Notes: generated from the letters alone by a model not told the origin. DNA of 64,000 nt from Paenibacillus crassostreae (GCF_001857945.1 NZ_CP017770.1:1116001-1180000), one strand, 5' to 3'. Positions 29,319 through 38,673 are shown, numbered from the stretch's first letter. Numbers and translations are program-made.

Positions 29319-30593
29319 TTAACTTCCGCCATTTATTCCCGAATCAGATTTCACCGTACTTGCTTTCTTAGCTTTCTGATCTTCAAAATATACATCCGCT
29401 ACAATATTAGCCAATACCCGCGATGTGCGCTCCAATTCATCCTTTGTACTATCAATCCCACCCATTTCAATGATAATGCTATTAGGAGAGAGCGATTGAT
29501 TATATTCACCATTCCCTTGACTAGCTGTTTTCCCCCAAATTCCACGAGAAATTCCTGGGTGGGTAGCTTCAAGACGTTGATGAATAGAATTTGCGTAAGC
29601 TTCATTCTGACGCCATTGTTTATTCTCATGACCGATAATGAAATACATTTGTGCGTAACTCACGCCATTAATGACAGTAGTCGTCTTATCATGCCGCTGC
29701 GAATCTCGATGTATATCGAGCAAATAAGTTATTTTATCATTCTGTGCAAGTGCTGTTTTAACAGCTTCTCGTGAATATTTATAAGAAAATTTATAACTGT
29801 AGTCCTTAATATAAGAAGGGTAATCATCTTTCAAATGCATTACACTTACCCCTTTGGTTTTCAATTCTGCTGATATAAAATCTCCGACTTGTATCACATT
29901 TTGATTAGGAATTGCCGAACTAGGATTGGTACTAACTGTACCTACTAATGGATTAAAAGCTTCACGAGGATGTGAGTGATAGATTAGTACCTCACTATTC
30001 CCATTGGATGATTCAGAAGTACCCGCTGTATCTGGTGTAGGTATTAACTGATCCGGGGGTTCCTGCTGTCCTTCTGGCTTAGTTACAGGTTCTTGTATAC
30101 TTAATCCTTCATTTGATTTAGCACTTGCTACAGCTTTAGTAGAATCTGGATGATAGTCTTCTGGCCCCTCCATATTCTTATTCCCAGTTGCACTGCGAAG
30201 TAAAACAGAATTATTACTATCCATACCCGGTAATTCTCGTGCTAATAAGCTTTTGGGGTCACGTGGATTTACACTCGTTAGTAATTGAAACACGAATGTA
30301 ATCATTTTTTCACCGGATAAAGTGGAAGATTCTTTAGAATTATTTAAATGGGGTAGTTCCATTCCCAACATATCCACAAAAAGCTCATTAGTCAGTGACG
30401 ACGCAAATCCTTTCATAGATGACACTGGGGATGAGCTATATTTCAACTCTACCATTCCTCCCAGACCCAACAATACAAAGAAAATCATTGAGCAAAAACT
30501 CAAAAGTAGGAAAGTACGTCCCATCGTTAGAATCGATAGCCATTTCGCTCTCCATTGATGAAGATTCCAAATTTGAAACCATTCTCTTTTCAT
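29319..30593 (-). CDS. spoIIP: Stage II sporulation protein P
   Basis: Cell wall hydrolase (amidase and endopeptidase) of the SpoIID-SpoIIM-SpoIIP engulfment complex, 424 aa. It has an N-terminal membrane anchor (about residues 25-50) and a variable Ser/Pro-rich linker (100-200). The catalytic domain starts at VLIYHSHPREAFNP near residue 203, continues with LLDIHRDSQ near 292 and ends with IIIEMGG near 375, so the putative zinc ligands are present. AGGAGGATACTAG precedes ATG 30593. It is last but one before lepA, downstream of gpr, with a terminator between. Confidence 0.93.
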   Translation of the reverse strand: MKREWFQIWNLHQWRAKWLSILTMGRTFLLLSFCSMIFFVLLGLGGMVELKYSSSPVSSMKGFASSLTNELFVDMLGMELPHLNNSKESSTLSGEKMITFVFQLLTSVNPRDPKSLLARELPGMDSNNSVLLRSATGNKNMEGPEDYHPDSTKAVASAKSNEGLSIQEPVTKPEGQQEPPDQLIPTPDTAGTSESSNGNSEVLIYHSHPREAFNPLVGTVSTNPSSAIPNQNVIQVGDFISAELKTKGVSVMHLKDDYPSYIKDYSYKFSYKYSREAVKTALAQNDKITYLLDIHRDSQRHDKTTTVINGVSYAQMYFIIGHENKQWRQNEAYANSIHQRLEATHPGISRGIWGKTASQGNGEYNQSLSPNSIIIEMGGIDSTKDELERTSRVLANIVADVYFEDQKAKKASTVKSDSGINGGS

Positions 30594-30663
30594 TCTAGTA
30601 TCCTCCTGAACTCTCTTATACTTTAAATCTATGAAGTAGAGAGAATCACTAGAACCAGAAATG

Positions 30664-30703
30664 CAAAAAAGAAGCTCCGCTAGATTCGGAAGCTCCTTCT
30701 TCT
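30664..30703 (-). terminator. Terminator of gpr
   Basis: Minus-strand stem GGAGCTTCCG / CGGAGCTTC with one bulge and G-U pairs, followed by a TTCTTTTTT run. It sits just past the gpr stop. Confidence 0.75.
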
Positions 30704-30717
30704 CAATTAATTAAGGA

Positions 30718-31719
30718 TCAATGTGTATAATCTCCAGCATTAGTTGGATCTACTGCTTCATGTAAAGCTGCATTCAAACCGGTTGCCACGATATTGGCCA
30801 TATCTTCAATAAATTCATCTATTTCTTTTGGTGTTACAATAAGGTCATGTCCTAGTGGTTCTAACACCTCTTTCACTAAGCCAAGGCGTTCATCCTCTTG
30901 CATATCATCCAACATCCCCATAATGTCTCGGGTATGATTAGTTTCTCGATCCAAATGCTTCTTCATCATATCAATAGCATTATTCACAATTGTAGAAGCA
31001 TAACAAACCGTTGGTACTCCTATGGCGATGCAAGGCACACCCAATATTTCTTTCGTTAATCCACGTCGCTTATTACCTATACCGGATCCAGGATGAATTC
31101 CAATATCAGCAATTTGAATCGTGGTGTTTACTCTTTCAAGCGATCTGGAAGCTAGTGCGTCTACTGCAATGATCAAATCGGGCTTCGTACGATCAACAAT
31201 TCCTTGTACAATTTCACTTGATTCAATCCCCGTCACACCCAATACTCCAGGAGCAATTGCACTTAATTGACGATATCCAGGGGCAACCTGATCTGGCACT
31301 AGTTCAAAATAATGACGTGTAACTAACATATTCTCCACGACTAGCGGTCCAAGCGAATCGGGAGTTACATTCCAATTCCCCAGGCCGACGACTAAGACCG
31401 TATTCGTCTTTTGAACCCCTATTAACGTTAAGAAGTCTTCGAACTCACGTGCCAATGCCACAGCCACTCTGCCCTGTAATCCAGTATCTCCTCCACGAAG
31501 TCCTGGAACTTCAATGGTCACATAATGACCTTTTACACGACCAATCGCTTTCGAGCCTTCATCATTAAGCACATTTAATCGAGTAATTTTTATACCATCA
31601 TTCTCTGAAACCTCCTCATCTATCCCGGAAATAGGGGCATTATATCTCATCTCTGCCATTTCCTTAGCATCAACTGCAAGATCTGTACGAACGTTGTATT
31701 TTTGCAAATCTAATGTCAT
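30718..31719 (-). CDS. gpr: Germination protease GPR
   Basis: Spore-specific endopeptidase that degrades small acid-soluble proteins at germination, 333 aa. The N-terminus NVRTDLAVDAKEM matches the pro-sequence region removed during autoprocessing. VLVVGLGNWNVTPDSLGP near residue 108 and AVDALASRSLERVNTTIQI near 187 are family signatures. AAGGAGG precedes ATG 31719. A sigma-G-like promoter lies upstream. It is transcribed away from rpsT. Confidence 0.96.
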   Translation of the reverse strand: MTLDLQKYNVRTDLAVDAKEMAEMRYNAPISGIDEEVSENDGIKITRLNVLNDEGSKAIGRVKGHYVTIEVPGLRGGDTGLQGRVAVALAREFEDFLTLIGVQKTNTVLVVGLGNWNVTPDSLGPLVVENMLVTRHYFELVPDQVAPGYRQLSAIAPGVLGVTGIESSEIVQGIVDRTKPDLIIAVDALASRSLERVNTTIQIADIGIHPGSGIGNKRRGLTKEILGVPCIAIGVPTVCYASTIVNNAIDMMKKHLDRETNHTRDIMGMLDDMQEDERLGLVKEVLEPLGHDLIVTPKEIDEFIEDMANIVATGLNAALHEAVDPTNAGDYTH

Positions 31720-31748
31720 CTTTATATACCTCCTTCTTCTTTATGTGA

Positions 31749-31778
31749 TAGTGTGCGAGAGGAAGTGGATGTTTATAC
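31749..31778 (-). promoter_or_regulatory. Candidate sigma-G promoter of gpr
   Basis: On the minus strand GTATA (31774-31778) is followed after 18 bases by CACACTA (31749-31755). Compared with the sigma-F/G pattern GHATR-N17/18-CATWHTA, the -35 matches fully and the -10 at six of seven. It lies 30 bases upstream of the gpr ATG. This fits the known forespore expression of gpr. Confidence 0.5.
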
Positions 31779-31793
31779 AAACCCTTTTAAGTA

Positions 31794-31822
31794 TTGCTTT
31801 TTAATGTGTCACATGCTAAAAT
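31794..31822 (+). promoter_or_regulatory. Candidate sigma-A promoter of rpsT
   Basis: TTGCTT (31794-31799), a 17-base spacer and TAAAAT (31817-31822), about 55 bases upstream of the rpsT ATG. Divergent from the gpr promoter. Confidence 0.55.
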
Positions 31823-31877
31823 ATTTTAAGTTGTGAAGTATGTCGATCTATCGAATGTCTTTCAGGAGGTGAATGCA

Positions 31878-32150
31878 ATGCCAAATATCAAATCCGCTAT
31901 CAAACGTGTGAACACTAACGACAAACGTCGTGCGCTCAATGCTTCCCAAAAATCCGCGCTTCGTACAGCTGTTAAATCTGCTGACAACGCGCTGGCAAAT
32001 AATGAAGTTGAAGCTGCAAATGCTGCTATTCAATTGGCTTCCCAAAAGTTGGATAAGGCTGTAACTAAAGGCTTGGTCCACAAGAATGCAGCTGCTCGTA
32101 AAAAATCTCGCTTGGCGAAAAAACTTAACGCCCTTAATGCTCAAGCATAA
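31878..32150 (+). CDS. rpsT: Small ribosomal subunit protein S20
   Basis: 90 aa, Lys/Ala-rich, starting [18 protein letters not shown]. It has the conserved helix [18 protein letters not shown] near the C-terminus. AGGAGGTGAATGCA fixes ATG 31878; the frame upstream of it is not coding. It is a single plus-strand gene between gpr and holA, as in Bacillus, with its own promoter and terminator. Confidence 0.98.
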   Translation: MPNIKSAIKRVNTNDKRRALNASQKSALRTAVKSADNALANNEVEAANAAIQLASQKLDKAVTKGLVHKNAAARKKSRLAKKLNALNAQA

Positions 32151-32175
32151 GATGCGCTATTCATACGGCAAATGC

Positions 32176-32215
32176 AAAAGTCCTGAACAGCAGGTAGCTG
32201 ATCAGGACTTTTTAG
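32176..32215 (+). terminator. Terminator of rpsT
   Basis: Perfect 11-bp stem AAAAGTCCTGA / TCAGGACTTTT (32176-32186, 32202-32212), ending in a T run. It also lies just past the holA stop, so it may work in both directions. Confidence 0.85.
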
Positions 32216-32234
32216 CATTCTTTTTTAGCTGTCA

Positions 32235-33254
32235 TTAGACAGCCAGTCGTAGCAGAAATAGTTCTAGTCCAAGTACTTTATCTATTCTTCCTGTCTTCAT
32301 TTGGTAATCTAAATCTGTCAGTCTGCTCAAAATAGACTTCAGAACATCCGGCTTGTATTTTCGTGCCTGTTCACCCGCTATCTTGACCGCATAAGGATGA
32401 AGTCCAAGTTGTGATGCAATTTGAGCTTGCGAATAGCTTTGGCCCATTAATTCCTTCACTTGTAGAATGATCCGAAACTGTCTTGTTATTAATGCTGCAA
32501 TTTTGATAGGCTCTTCCCGTTGCTTCAGTAATTCATAATAGATACTAAGCGCTTCTTCTAATCTCAAATTAGCCATATTCTCAACCAGAGCAAACACATT
32601 CTGTTCTGTACTACGAGAGACTAACTGCTCCACAGTATTAGAATCTATCGTGCCACCAGCACCTACATATAAGCAAAGCTTGTCTAGCTCAGCAGATAAG
32701 TTCTGCAACTGCGCACCTGCGTTTCTGATAAGGATGTCAGCGGCTCCTGTAGCCAATATACACCCTCTTTGCTTCGACTCTCTCTCAATCCACCCAATTA
32801 ACTCGTGACCGCCTAACGGAGAAAAGGAGAGCACTATACCTGCAGAATTCAGCGCCTTGACTACTTTTTTTCGCTCGTCTAACTTTTCATGATGCACCAG
32901 AAATATTAAAATGCTGTATTCTGCAGGATTTTTCAAATATTCCAAAAGTGCCTCAATCCGATGTTCAATCTTACCGCCTTCTTTACCAGCTGTGAAAACA
33001 GAGGCATCTCGGACAAAAATCAACTTGCGCGGTACCATAAAAGGCAGTGTTTCTGCTTCCTCAATTACATCCTGTATGGAACTTTCACTTAAATCATAAT
33101 TCACAAGAGCAAAATCTCTGTCTTCTTTTTGAATTAATTCATCCACCAATAAGGTAGTGAACTCTTTTATTTGGTATTTCTCTAATCCATAAAGTAGATA
33201 TACAGGAGATACATCTCCATGTTTGATCGCTTTCGTCGCTGCTTTGATATCCAT
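32235..33254 (-). CDS. holA: DNA polymerase III subunit delta
   Basis: Clamp-loader subunit that opens the sliding clamp, 339 aa. The N-terminus has VYLLYGLEKYQIKEF in place of the Walker A of other AAA subunits, as typical of delta. The C-terminal helical collar is rich in Leu (EALSIYYELLKQREEPIK). It precedes rpsT convergently, matching the comEC-holA-rpsT order of Bacillus. GAGGGAGGG lies upstream of the ATG. Confidence 0.94.
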   Translation of the reverse strand: MDIKAATKAIKHGDVSPVYLLYGLEKYQIKEFTTLLVDELIQKEDRDFALVNYDLSESSIQDVIEEAETLPFMVPRKLIFVRDASVFTAGKEGGKIEHRIEALLEYLKNPAEYSILIFLVHHEKLDERKKVVKALNSAGIVLSFSPLGGHELIGWIERESKQRGCILATGAADILIRNAGAQLQNLSAELDKLCLYVGAGGTIDSNTVEQLVSRSTEQNVFALVENMANLRLEEALSIYYELLKQREEPIKIAALITRQFRIILQVKELMGQSYSQAQIASQLGLHPYAVKIAGEQARKYKPDVLKSILSRLTDLDYQMKTGRIDKVLGLELFLLRLAV

Positions 33255-33547
33255 GGCAGATCCCTCCCTCTTTCTTTAATGAACAACATCTTTATCAATT
33301 CTACCAAAAAAAAGACTTTCCAACCATAACAAAGGAACCTTGAGCTCTCACTCAAGATTCCCTTGTTCCAGCACATCTATATAAACACCACCAACAAAAG
33401 CTCTAGAAACTTTCATGACGGTGGTCATAACGACTTTAGTTTCAACATTTATTTAGATGGCTGAAAATCCACTTGCGTTTCTGCTGATTGTACTTTAATA
33501 TATCATATTCACAATTTCGATAATGGTGCATTCATTACGAAGGGATA
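33255..33547. other. Intergenic gap with two hairpins, no gene seen
   Basis: Between holA and the anti-sigma gene. An imperfect hairpin at 33336-33371 (CCTTGAG / CTCAAG core) lies upstream of a run of eight A at 33306-33313, read as T on the minus strand, so it may terminate the anti-sigma transcript. A second weak palindrome centres near 33422 (ATGAC-GGTG-GTCAT). No coding sequence or known riboswitch motif is recognised. Confidence 0.4.
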
Positions 33548-34786
33548 TTAAGGTGTTGTTATCGATTTGTCAGCATTAGGATAAGAATGAATCGATACTT
33601 TACCATTTAACTCTACTTGGTAAGTAAACACAGTACTATCTGTTGACCATACACCTTCAATCCAAGTTCCCGCTAGATCCACACTTTGAATAACAGTCTT
33701 TTCACTCTCTGTTTCAGTTGGCAATCGATAAATCACTAGTTTCTGATTGTCCAGATGATTCTCCAGAACAGCAGTCATTGTCCCATCTGGTGAATCCCAT
33801 GTAAGGGGTATAGAAGCTGTAGCTGTAGGTGTATCTGCCTGTAAACCAAACTCTGAAATATCACTCATAATACGACTGTTTTTGGGAACCGTGTCCATCT
33901 TAGGTGCTATAGAATCTTCAGCTAATGGCGCTTCCTCTTTTTTCACAGTATCCGCATCATTTTTTAAAAGATCAGATTGCTCCGGTTGTGTCTTTTTAGA
34001 CATTTCTTGCATTGGTTGTTCCTTCACTTCATCTGTAGAGGGATTAGCTTCATCTGACCTCATTTGACTTGTGTCTTGTTTCAATGAGTCTGGTGATTCT
34101 TTTTCATTAATATTTCCTGATGATTCACTACTCTGAACTTTATCGGCATCCGTATCAAGCTCTGGATTCGTAGATTCCATAGCGTAAGTTTCTTGCTCTA
34201 AAGAACCCTTGTCATCTGTTGGAGTTAATATTTCGTCAACGATTCCTGTAGAGAATATTTCATCATCTGCCATATTTTCAGTTCCATTCTCAGCAGCAGT
34301 CTTCATCGATCTATCGTCCGAACTTACTGTTGACTCTGCGTTAGCTGGGACCTTCTCTTGATATCCAATCTGCGCATCCGACAATTGTTGCGGGGAATAG
34401 GTAAAGATAGCTACTCCTATAATCCCAACAGCAGCAGCTGTACCAATTAACGTTCTTGATATACTCGTATTAAAGAATCGTTTCTTATGGATATTTATAG
34501 GGACTACTGGAATCATTTCTGAAGCTTGTTGTTCTGCCGAAGAAGATTTCTCATGTCTTGCACGATCTATTGCATCAAGCTGAGGCATAATAGCATCCAC
34601 TAAACTATATTTGGGCACAACATGAGGAAGCTCCTCCAATTCGTGCGATAGTGCCTTAAGTATACGAAAATCGTCTGCACACCGTTGACAGTTGGCAATA
34701 TGTCCTAACATTTTCGCCTCCTCGTCTACACTAAGGTCGTTATCCAAATATCGGTGCATGCTTTCTACCATATCCGAACAACTCAT
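33548..34786 (-). CDS. Zinc-finger anti-sigma factor, membrane-spanning
   Basis: 412 aa regulator paired with the ECF sigma gene upstream, whose stop it overlaps by four bases (ATGA). The cytoplasmic N-terminus holds a ZAS-type zinc site HIANCQRC near residues 29-36. One membrane segment lies near residues 112-128 (LIGTAAAVGIIGVAIF). Outside is a long Ser/Glu/Asp-rich low-complexity region (130-300). A C-terminal domain begins at SIPLTWDSPDGTMTAVLEN and may be a beta-propeller-like or lipoprotein-like sensor. The signal it senses is unknown. Confidence 0.82.
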   Translation of the reverse strand: MSCSDMVESMHRYLDNDLSVDEEAKMLGHIANCQRCADDFRILKALSHELEELPHVVPKYSLVDAIMPQLDAIDRARHEKSSSAEQQASEMIPVVPINIHKKRFFNTSISRTLIGTAAAVGIIGVAIFTYSPQQLSDAQIGYQEKVPANAESTVSSDDRSMKTAAENGTENMADDEIFSTGIVDEILTPTDDKGSLEQETYAMESTNPELDTDADKVQSSESSGNINEKESPDSLKQDTSQMRSDEANPSTDEVKEQPMQEMSKKTQPEQSDLLKNDADTVKKEEAPLAEDSIAPKMDTVPKNSRIMSDISEFGLQADTPTATASIPLTWDSPDGTMTAVLENHLDNQKLVIYRLPTETESEKTVIQSVDLAGTWIEGVWSTDSTVFTYQVELNGKVSIHSYPNADKSITTP

Positions 34787-35331
34787 CCTGACACACCTCC
34801 CTTCTGATAGTCTTGTAGTAGACTTTGTAATTGCTGTCTTGCTCTAAATAGATATGATTTCACTGTGTTCAATGGAAGATCCAAGCTTTCAGCAATCTCG
34901 CTATAGGAGAAATCTTGTAAATATCTAAGTACAACAACGCTCTTATGATGTTCTGGAAGTTTATTAATTGCCTCCCGAATATCATCTGCCATATATGATG
35001 TCAGAACCACATGCTCTACATCCTGTTTATCTTGAAAAACAAAATCATGCTCATCTATGGATACCGTTGGTTTATTACGTCTAAATTTATCTATGCAAAT
35101 GTTAGTCACAATCCGTTGAACCCAAGTCTTAAATTGTGCCTTTTCTTCATAGGAATCAATTCGAGTATAAATCCGGATTAAAGCTTCTTGAGCAGCATCC
35201 AATGCATCTTGTTCATTGTTAAGGATATAATAGGCTGTACGATACACATGTTGTTCAATATCACGTAATAGGGTGATTAGAGCGTCGCGATCGCCCGATT
35301 GAGCGGCTCTTATGAGTCCAAGCTCCACCAC
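34783..35331 (-). CDS. ECF RNA polymerase sigma factor (SigW-like)
   Basis: 182 aa sigma-70 family factor with only regions 2 and 4. Region 2 contains DALDAAQEALIRIYTRIDSY and FKTWVQRIVTNICIDKFRR. Region 4 contains LPEHHKSVVVLRYLQDFSYS followed by EIAESLDLPLNTVKSYLFRA. The reading frame extends 29 codons upstream, but GAGAGGGGG just before GTG 35331 (or 35328) favours the short form, close to the 187 aa of SigW. It forms an operon with its anti-sigma gene and lies between comEC and holA. Regulon unknown. Confidence 0.85.
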   Translation of the reverse strand: MVELGLIRAAQSGDRDALITLLRDIEQHVYRTAYYILNNEQDALDAAQEALIRIYTRIDSYEEKAQFKTWVQRIVTNICIDKFRRNKPTVSIDEHDFVFQDKQDVEHVVLTSYMADDIREAINKLPEHHKSVVVLRYLQDFSYSEIAESLDLPLNTVKSYLFRARQQLQSLLQDYQKGGVSG

Positions 35332-35361
35332 AAAGGATCCCCCTCTCCCTGTAATCTTACT

Positions 35362-35388
35362 GACGCGTAAGACCAGCATATTGTTGCA
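35362..35388 (-). promoter_or_regulatory. Candidate autoregulatory ECF promoter
   Basis: On the minus strand TGCAAC (35383-35388) is followed after 17 bases by CGTC (35362-35365). It resembles the TGAAAC-N16/17-CGT pattern of ECF promoters with one mismatch. It lies about 31 bases before the sigma start. Confidence 0.3.
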
Positions 35389-35440
35389 TTTCGCAATTCT
35401 TTTTTTCAACCGCCTCATTACAAGTTTCGCAAGATCAACA

Positions 35441-37996
35441 TTACCTCAATTTATTCTTAACCCATACATCATCATGAAGAAACTTCATTTGAATCTCGCC
35501 CTGTTGATCTGTACGAAAGATCCTCATGCCCTGTGCCGTAATACGAGCAACTACATCAGAATGGGGATGGCCATAAGAATTATTGACTCCCGCAGAAATC
35601 ACTGCGATTGCTGCTTTCCATTGGGAAAGCCATTCTTCTGCTGTTGATGTTTTGCTCCCATGGTGAGCAACCTTCATAATATCGACTCCTTCTAATACAT
35701 TAGCTGTTTGAAATTTGTCATGAAGTATATTCATTTCGCTGGCTATATCCATATCTCCTGTTAGTAGCATCCGAACACCATTCATTTCTACAATAAATAC
35801 TAATGATGAATGATTTTGTTCTTTAACAATGGGTAATTGTTGTTGCTCTTCATTCGTCATTTCTGGAGATAAGAAAGTTAGCTTTGAATTGCCATCTAAC
35901 TGCAAGACCATCGTATTATGAATCGCATAGATTGGAATATCTTTTGCCAGAACCGTAGATAATAAGTTCTCCTGATTAGCTGCACCTGTAAGTGTACCAT
36001 TAAATAAAAAAGCTTTCACTGGAATATCATCCAATACAGCCTGTAAGCCACCCATATGGTCCTGATCTCCATGGGTAAGTATGACAGCATCAAGTTGATG
36101 AACACCTCGCTTTTTCAACAAGGGCACAACCACTTTCGCTCCCACTTCGAAAGGATCCTTTCGATTCTTCCAATAATCCTCTGGCTTTCGGAAGTTTATC
36201 GTTCCTCCTCCATCCACTAGAATATGTTTTCCTTCAGGTGTTGTAATAAGGATACAATCCCCTTGCCCAACATCTACAAAGGATACGAGTCCCGCTCCAT
36301 TCAAAGACTCTGATTGATAACCTAAATATAATAAAATTACGAATGTAAATACAAGTGGTGCGACGATATATTGTCTCCATGTTAATTTTCTCGATCGTGA
36401 ATTTATTAGTTGTTGATGTGGAACCAGTACATCGTCAAGTGGAATGGTATCCTCTATGTAGATAGGATGCGGCTGAACGTATTCAATCCATATTTTAATG
36501 AGCCTAAGTAGTACATATAATAATATATAATAACAACAAATCCACAATATAGATGGCGATGGCCATATCGTAATAAATGCTTGGTGTAAATTCATCCATT
36601 CTACGAAGGTAAAGGTGACATTATCCAGGCATTGAGCAACCCAAGCCAGCCCTTTGCCCAATGGCATCCACAAAATTCCTAGCACCAACGACACCATTCC
36701 TAGCGGCAGGACTACAAAAGAAATCAGTGGGACAAGTAGTAAATTTGCAACAACTGATAATAAAGAGAATTGATTGAAATAATATATGGTCAAAGGAAAA
36801 GAGACAAATTGAGCAATAACGGTCACACCTAATACAGGCGCAAATTTACGCGGGAGTTTAGAAAGCATTGGCATGATGAGTGGAACATACACCATGAGTC
36901 CTAAAGTTACGATAAAAGAAAGTTGGAAACTCACATTTACTAATAAATATGGATTCCATAACAACATGAATAACGCAGCTGCACTGATAATGTGAAGTCC
37001 ATCCTTCAATAAACCTTGTCTTGCGGCATATAAAGCAATCATACTCATAATACCAGAGCGAACAACAGAGGGACTGAACCCAGTTAGTAGTACATAACAT
37101 GGAACTAGTAGAATAACGATCGTTAGTTTTGTTTCACGGGTCAGTCTGAATAACGATAATAGAATCAATAGACAGGCTACATAAACAGCAACATGTGTGC
37201 CCGAGACCGCTAGAATATGGGTTAATCCCAACTGCGAGAATTGGCTATATGTTGTCGGATCTACATCATCTTGCATTCCGATAATTAGACCTTTCATGTA
37301 CCCTGCATGTGGCTCTTGAAATAACGCTTCAATCTTAGTTCCTATCTTCTCTCGCAATACATCATTTAAGCGAAATAGTGATAACAAACTCCATGAAGAC
37401 GGTGGAATAAGTTCAACATTATCCAATCCGTTCACCTTAAGAATCCAGTGAATTTCCCTTGTACGCAAATAATTACGATAATCAAAACCATCAAAATTAC
37501 GAGAAATAGCAGGAATCTCAAGCGTAGCAGTCATCTTAACAAGATCTCCACGTTGCCACCTCATAGCTTCCTGCTGCTCTTCTTCTGTTAAGAGTTTCAC
37601 TTGAACAAGTACCTTTTCAGATATGACGGATGAATTAACTTCAGACAAATCTATATTCATGTTTACTCGATCCCCGTCCACTTCTACTGCCGTTGTCACT
37701 CTACCTTCAGCTTGGACAACTATGCCAGCAAGTGCAGATACCTCCTGTTGCATAACTTCGGGTAATGTAGTGACATTGGAATAATCATGCCACTCCCAAT
37801 AACCAGCGGATAAGATGAGTGTACTCCAGATCATGACTATGGTTCTCCATCTTTCTTGAAACAGCACCATAGCAGATAACAATATAAGCGTCAGCCCAAC
37901 CCCTATCCACCCTAATCTATGTCCTGTATATAAACAGGCTGTTGAACTTCCTACGATCCAACATATTGCAAATAGCAATAGAGGTCTCCCTTGCAT
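35441..37996 (-). CDS. comEC: Competence protein ComEC (DNA uptake channel)
   Basis: Inner-membrane DNA translocation protein, 851 aa. An N-terminal membrane region and OB-like part precede the Competence domain with several helices (LGLTHILAVSGTHVAVYV near residue 250). The C-terminal metallo-beta-lactamase domain starts near 580 with VGQGDCILITTPEGK. It has the motif LTHGDQDHMGGL near 650 and HHGSKTS near 785, thought to be nuclease-like. No strong ribosome binding site precedes ATG 37996. It follows comEA and comEB, with terminator-like DNA between it and comEB. Confidence 0.95.
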   Translation of the reverse strand: MQGRPLLLFAICWIVGSSTACLYTGHRLGWIGVGLTLILLSAMVLFQERWRTIVMIWSTLILSAGYWEWHDYSNVTTLPEVMQQEVSALAGIVVQAEGRVTTAVEVDGDRVNMNIDLSEVNSSVISEKVLVQVKLLTEEEQQEAMRWQRGDLVKMTATLEIPAISRNFDGFDYRNYLRTREIHWILKVNGLDNVELIPPSSWSLLSLFRLNDVLREKIGTKIEALFQEPHAGYMKGLIIGMQDDVDPTTYSQFSQLGLTHILAVSGTHVAVYVACLLILLSLFRLTRETKLTIVILLVPCYVLLTGFSPSVVRSGIMSMIALYAARQGLLKDGLHIISAAALFMLLWNPYLLVNVSFQLSFIVTLGLMVYVPLIMPMLSKLPRKFAPVLGVTVIAQFVSFPLTIYYFNQFSLLSVVANLLLVPLISFVVLPLGMVSLVLGILWMPLGKGLAWVAQCLDNVTFTFVEWMNLHQAFITIWPSPSILWICCYYILLYVLLRLIKIWIEYVQPHPIYIEDTIPLDDVLVPHQQLINSRSRKLTWRQYIVAPLVFTFVILLYLGYQSESLNGAGLVSFVDVGQGDCILITTPEGKHILVDGGGTINFRKPEDYWKNRKDPFEVGAKVVVPLLKKRGVHQLDAVILTHGDQDHMGGLQAVLDDIPVKAFLFNGTLTGAANQENLLSTVLAKDIPIYAIHNTMVLQLDGNSKLTFLSPEMTNEEQQQLPIVKEQNHSSLVFIVEMNGVRMLLTGDMDIASEMNILHDKFQTANVLEGVDIMKVAHHGSKTSTAEEWLSQWKAAIAVISAGVNNSYGHPHSDVVARITAQGMRIFRTDQQGEIQMKFLHDDVWVKNKLR

Positions 37997-38050
37997 TCAT
38001 ATCACGCTCTTTCTCGTCCAAAAATTTAACATAGCCATCTTAGCAAACAA

Positions 38051-38102
38051 ACAAAAAAAAGAATCTCCTTTGCGTTAACAAACAGTCGCAAAGGAGATTC
38101 TT
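38051..38102 (-). terminator. Terminator of comEA-comEB
   Basis: Perfect 16-bp stem, 38059-38074 with 38087-38102, followed on the minus strand by a run of T (TTTTTTTT). It separates comEB from comEC, so comEC may need read-through or its own promoter. Confidence 0.9.
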
Positions 38103-38117
38103 TCTCCATCAAATTAT

Positions 38118-38633
38118 TTAGTTCGATACACTTGTTAATGTTTCATTAGGTGGTTCGTATAATTGCAATTGGCGGAATATGATCTCTTTACTATTGAGCA
38201 TCGAAGTGACCTTATCCGTATCTTTTGGGTATGAACGGTGAAATACAATCTCAACAACCCCACTATTCGCTAACATATTCGCGCATGTCCAACATGGTTC
38301 ATCCGTTACATAAACCGTACTTCCTTCTCGATCTATACGGTCAGTGAATAGTAATAGGTTCTGTTCAGCATGGATGGTACGTATACAACGTTGCTTCTTT
38401 ACCATCTTTTCTTCCCCATCCACTTGAACAAGGGACACTTCCTCTGAAATCATACAACCTGCCTCTGAACAATCAGGCATCCCCATTGGTGCACCATTGT
38501 AAGCTGTCCCTAATAATTTCTTTCCTTGCACAAGTACAGCACCAACATGTCGACGTCCACAACGAGAGCGAGTAGATACCATATAAGCAATATCCATGAA
38601 GTACGTATCCCAATCTTTTCGTGTATCTATCAT
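38118..38633 (-). CDS. comEB: dCMP deaminase family protein ComEB
   Basis: 171 aa zinc-dependent deoxycytidylate deaminase. The catalytic IHAEQNLL lies near residue 90 and EPCWTCANML near 121, supplying the His and two Cys zinc ligands. Two further Cys in GMPDCSEAGC fit the family. It converts dCMP to dUMP. AGAGGAGAGAAGATC precedes ATG 38633. As in Bacillus it sits next to comEA although its role in competence is doubtful. Confidence 0.94.
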   Translation of the reverse strand: MIDTRKDWDTYFMDIAYMVSTRSRCGRRHVGAVLVQGKKLLGTAYNGAPMGMPDCSEAGCMISEEVSLVQVDGEEKMVKKQRCIRTIHAEQNLLLFTDRIDREGSTVYVTDEPCWTCANMLANSGVVEIVFHRSYPKDTDKVTSMLNSKEIIFRQLQLYEPPNETLTSVSN

Positions 38634-38673
38634 GATCTTCTCTCCTCTTTAATTGTTTGTAGTTATTATTATC

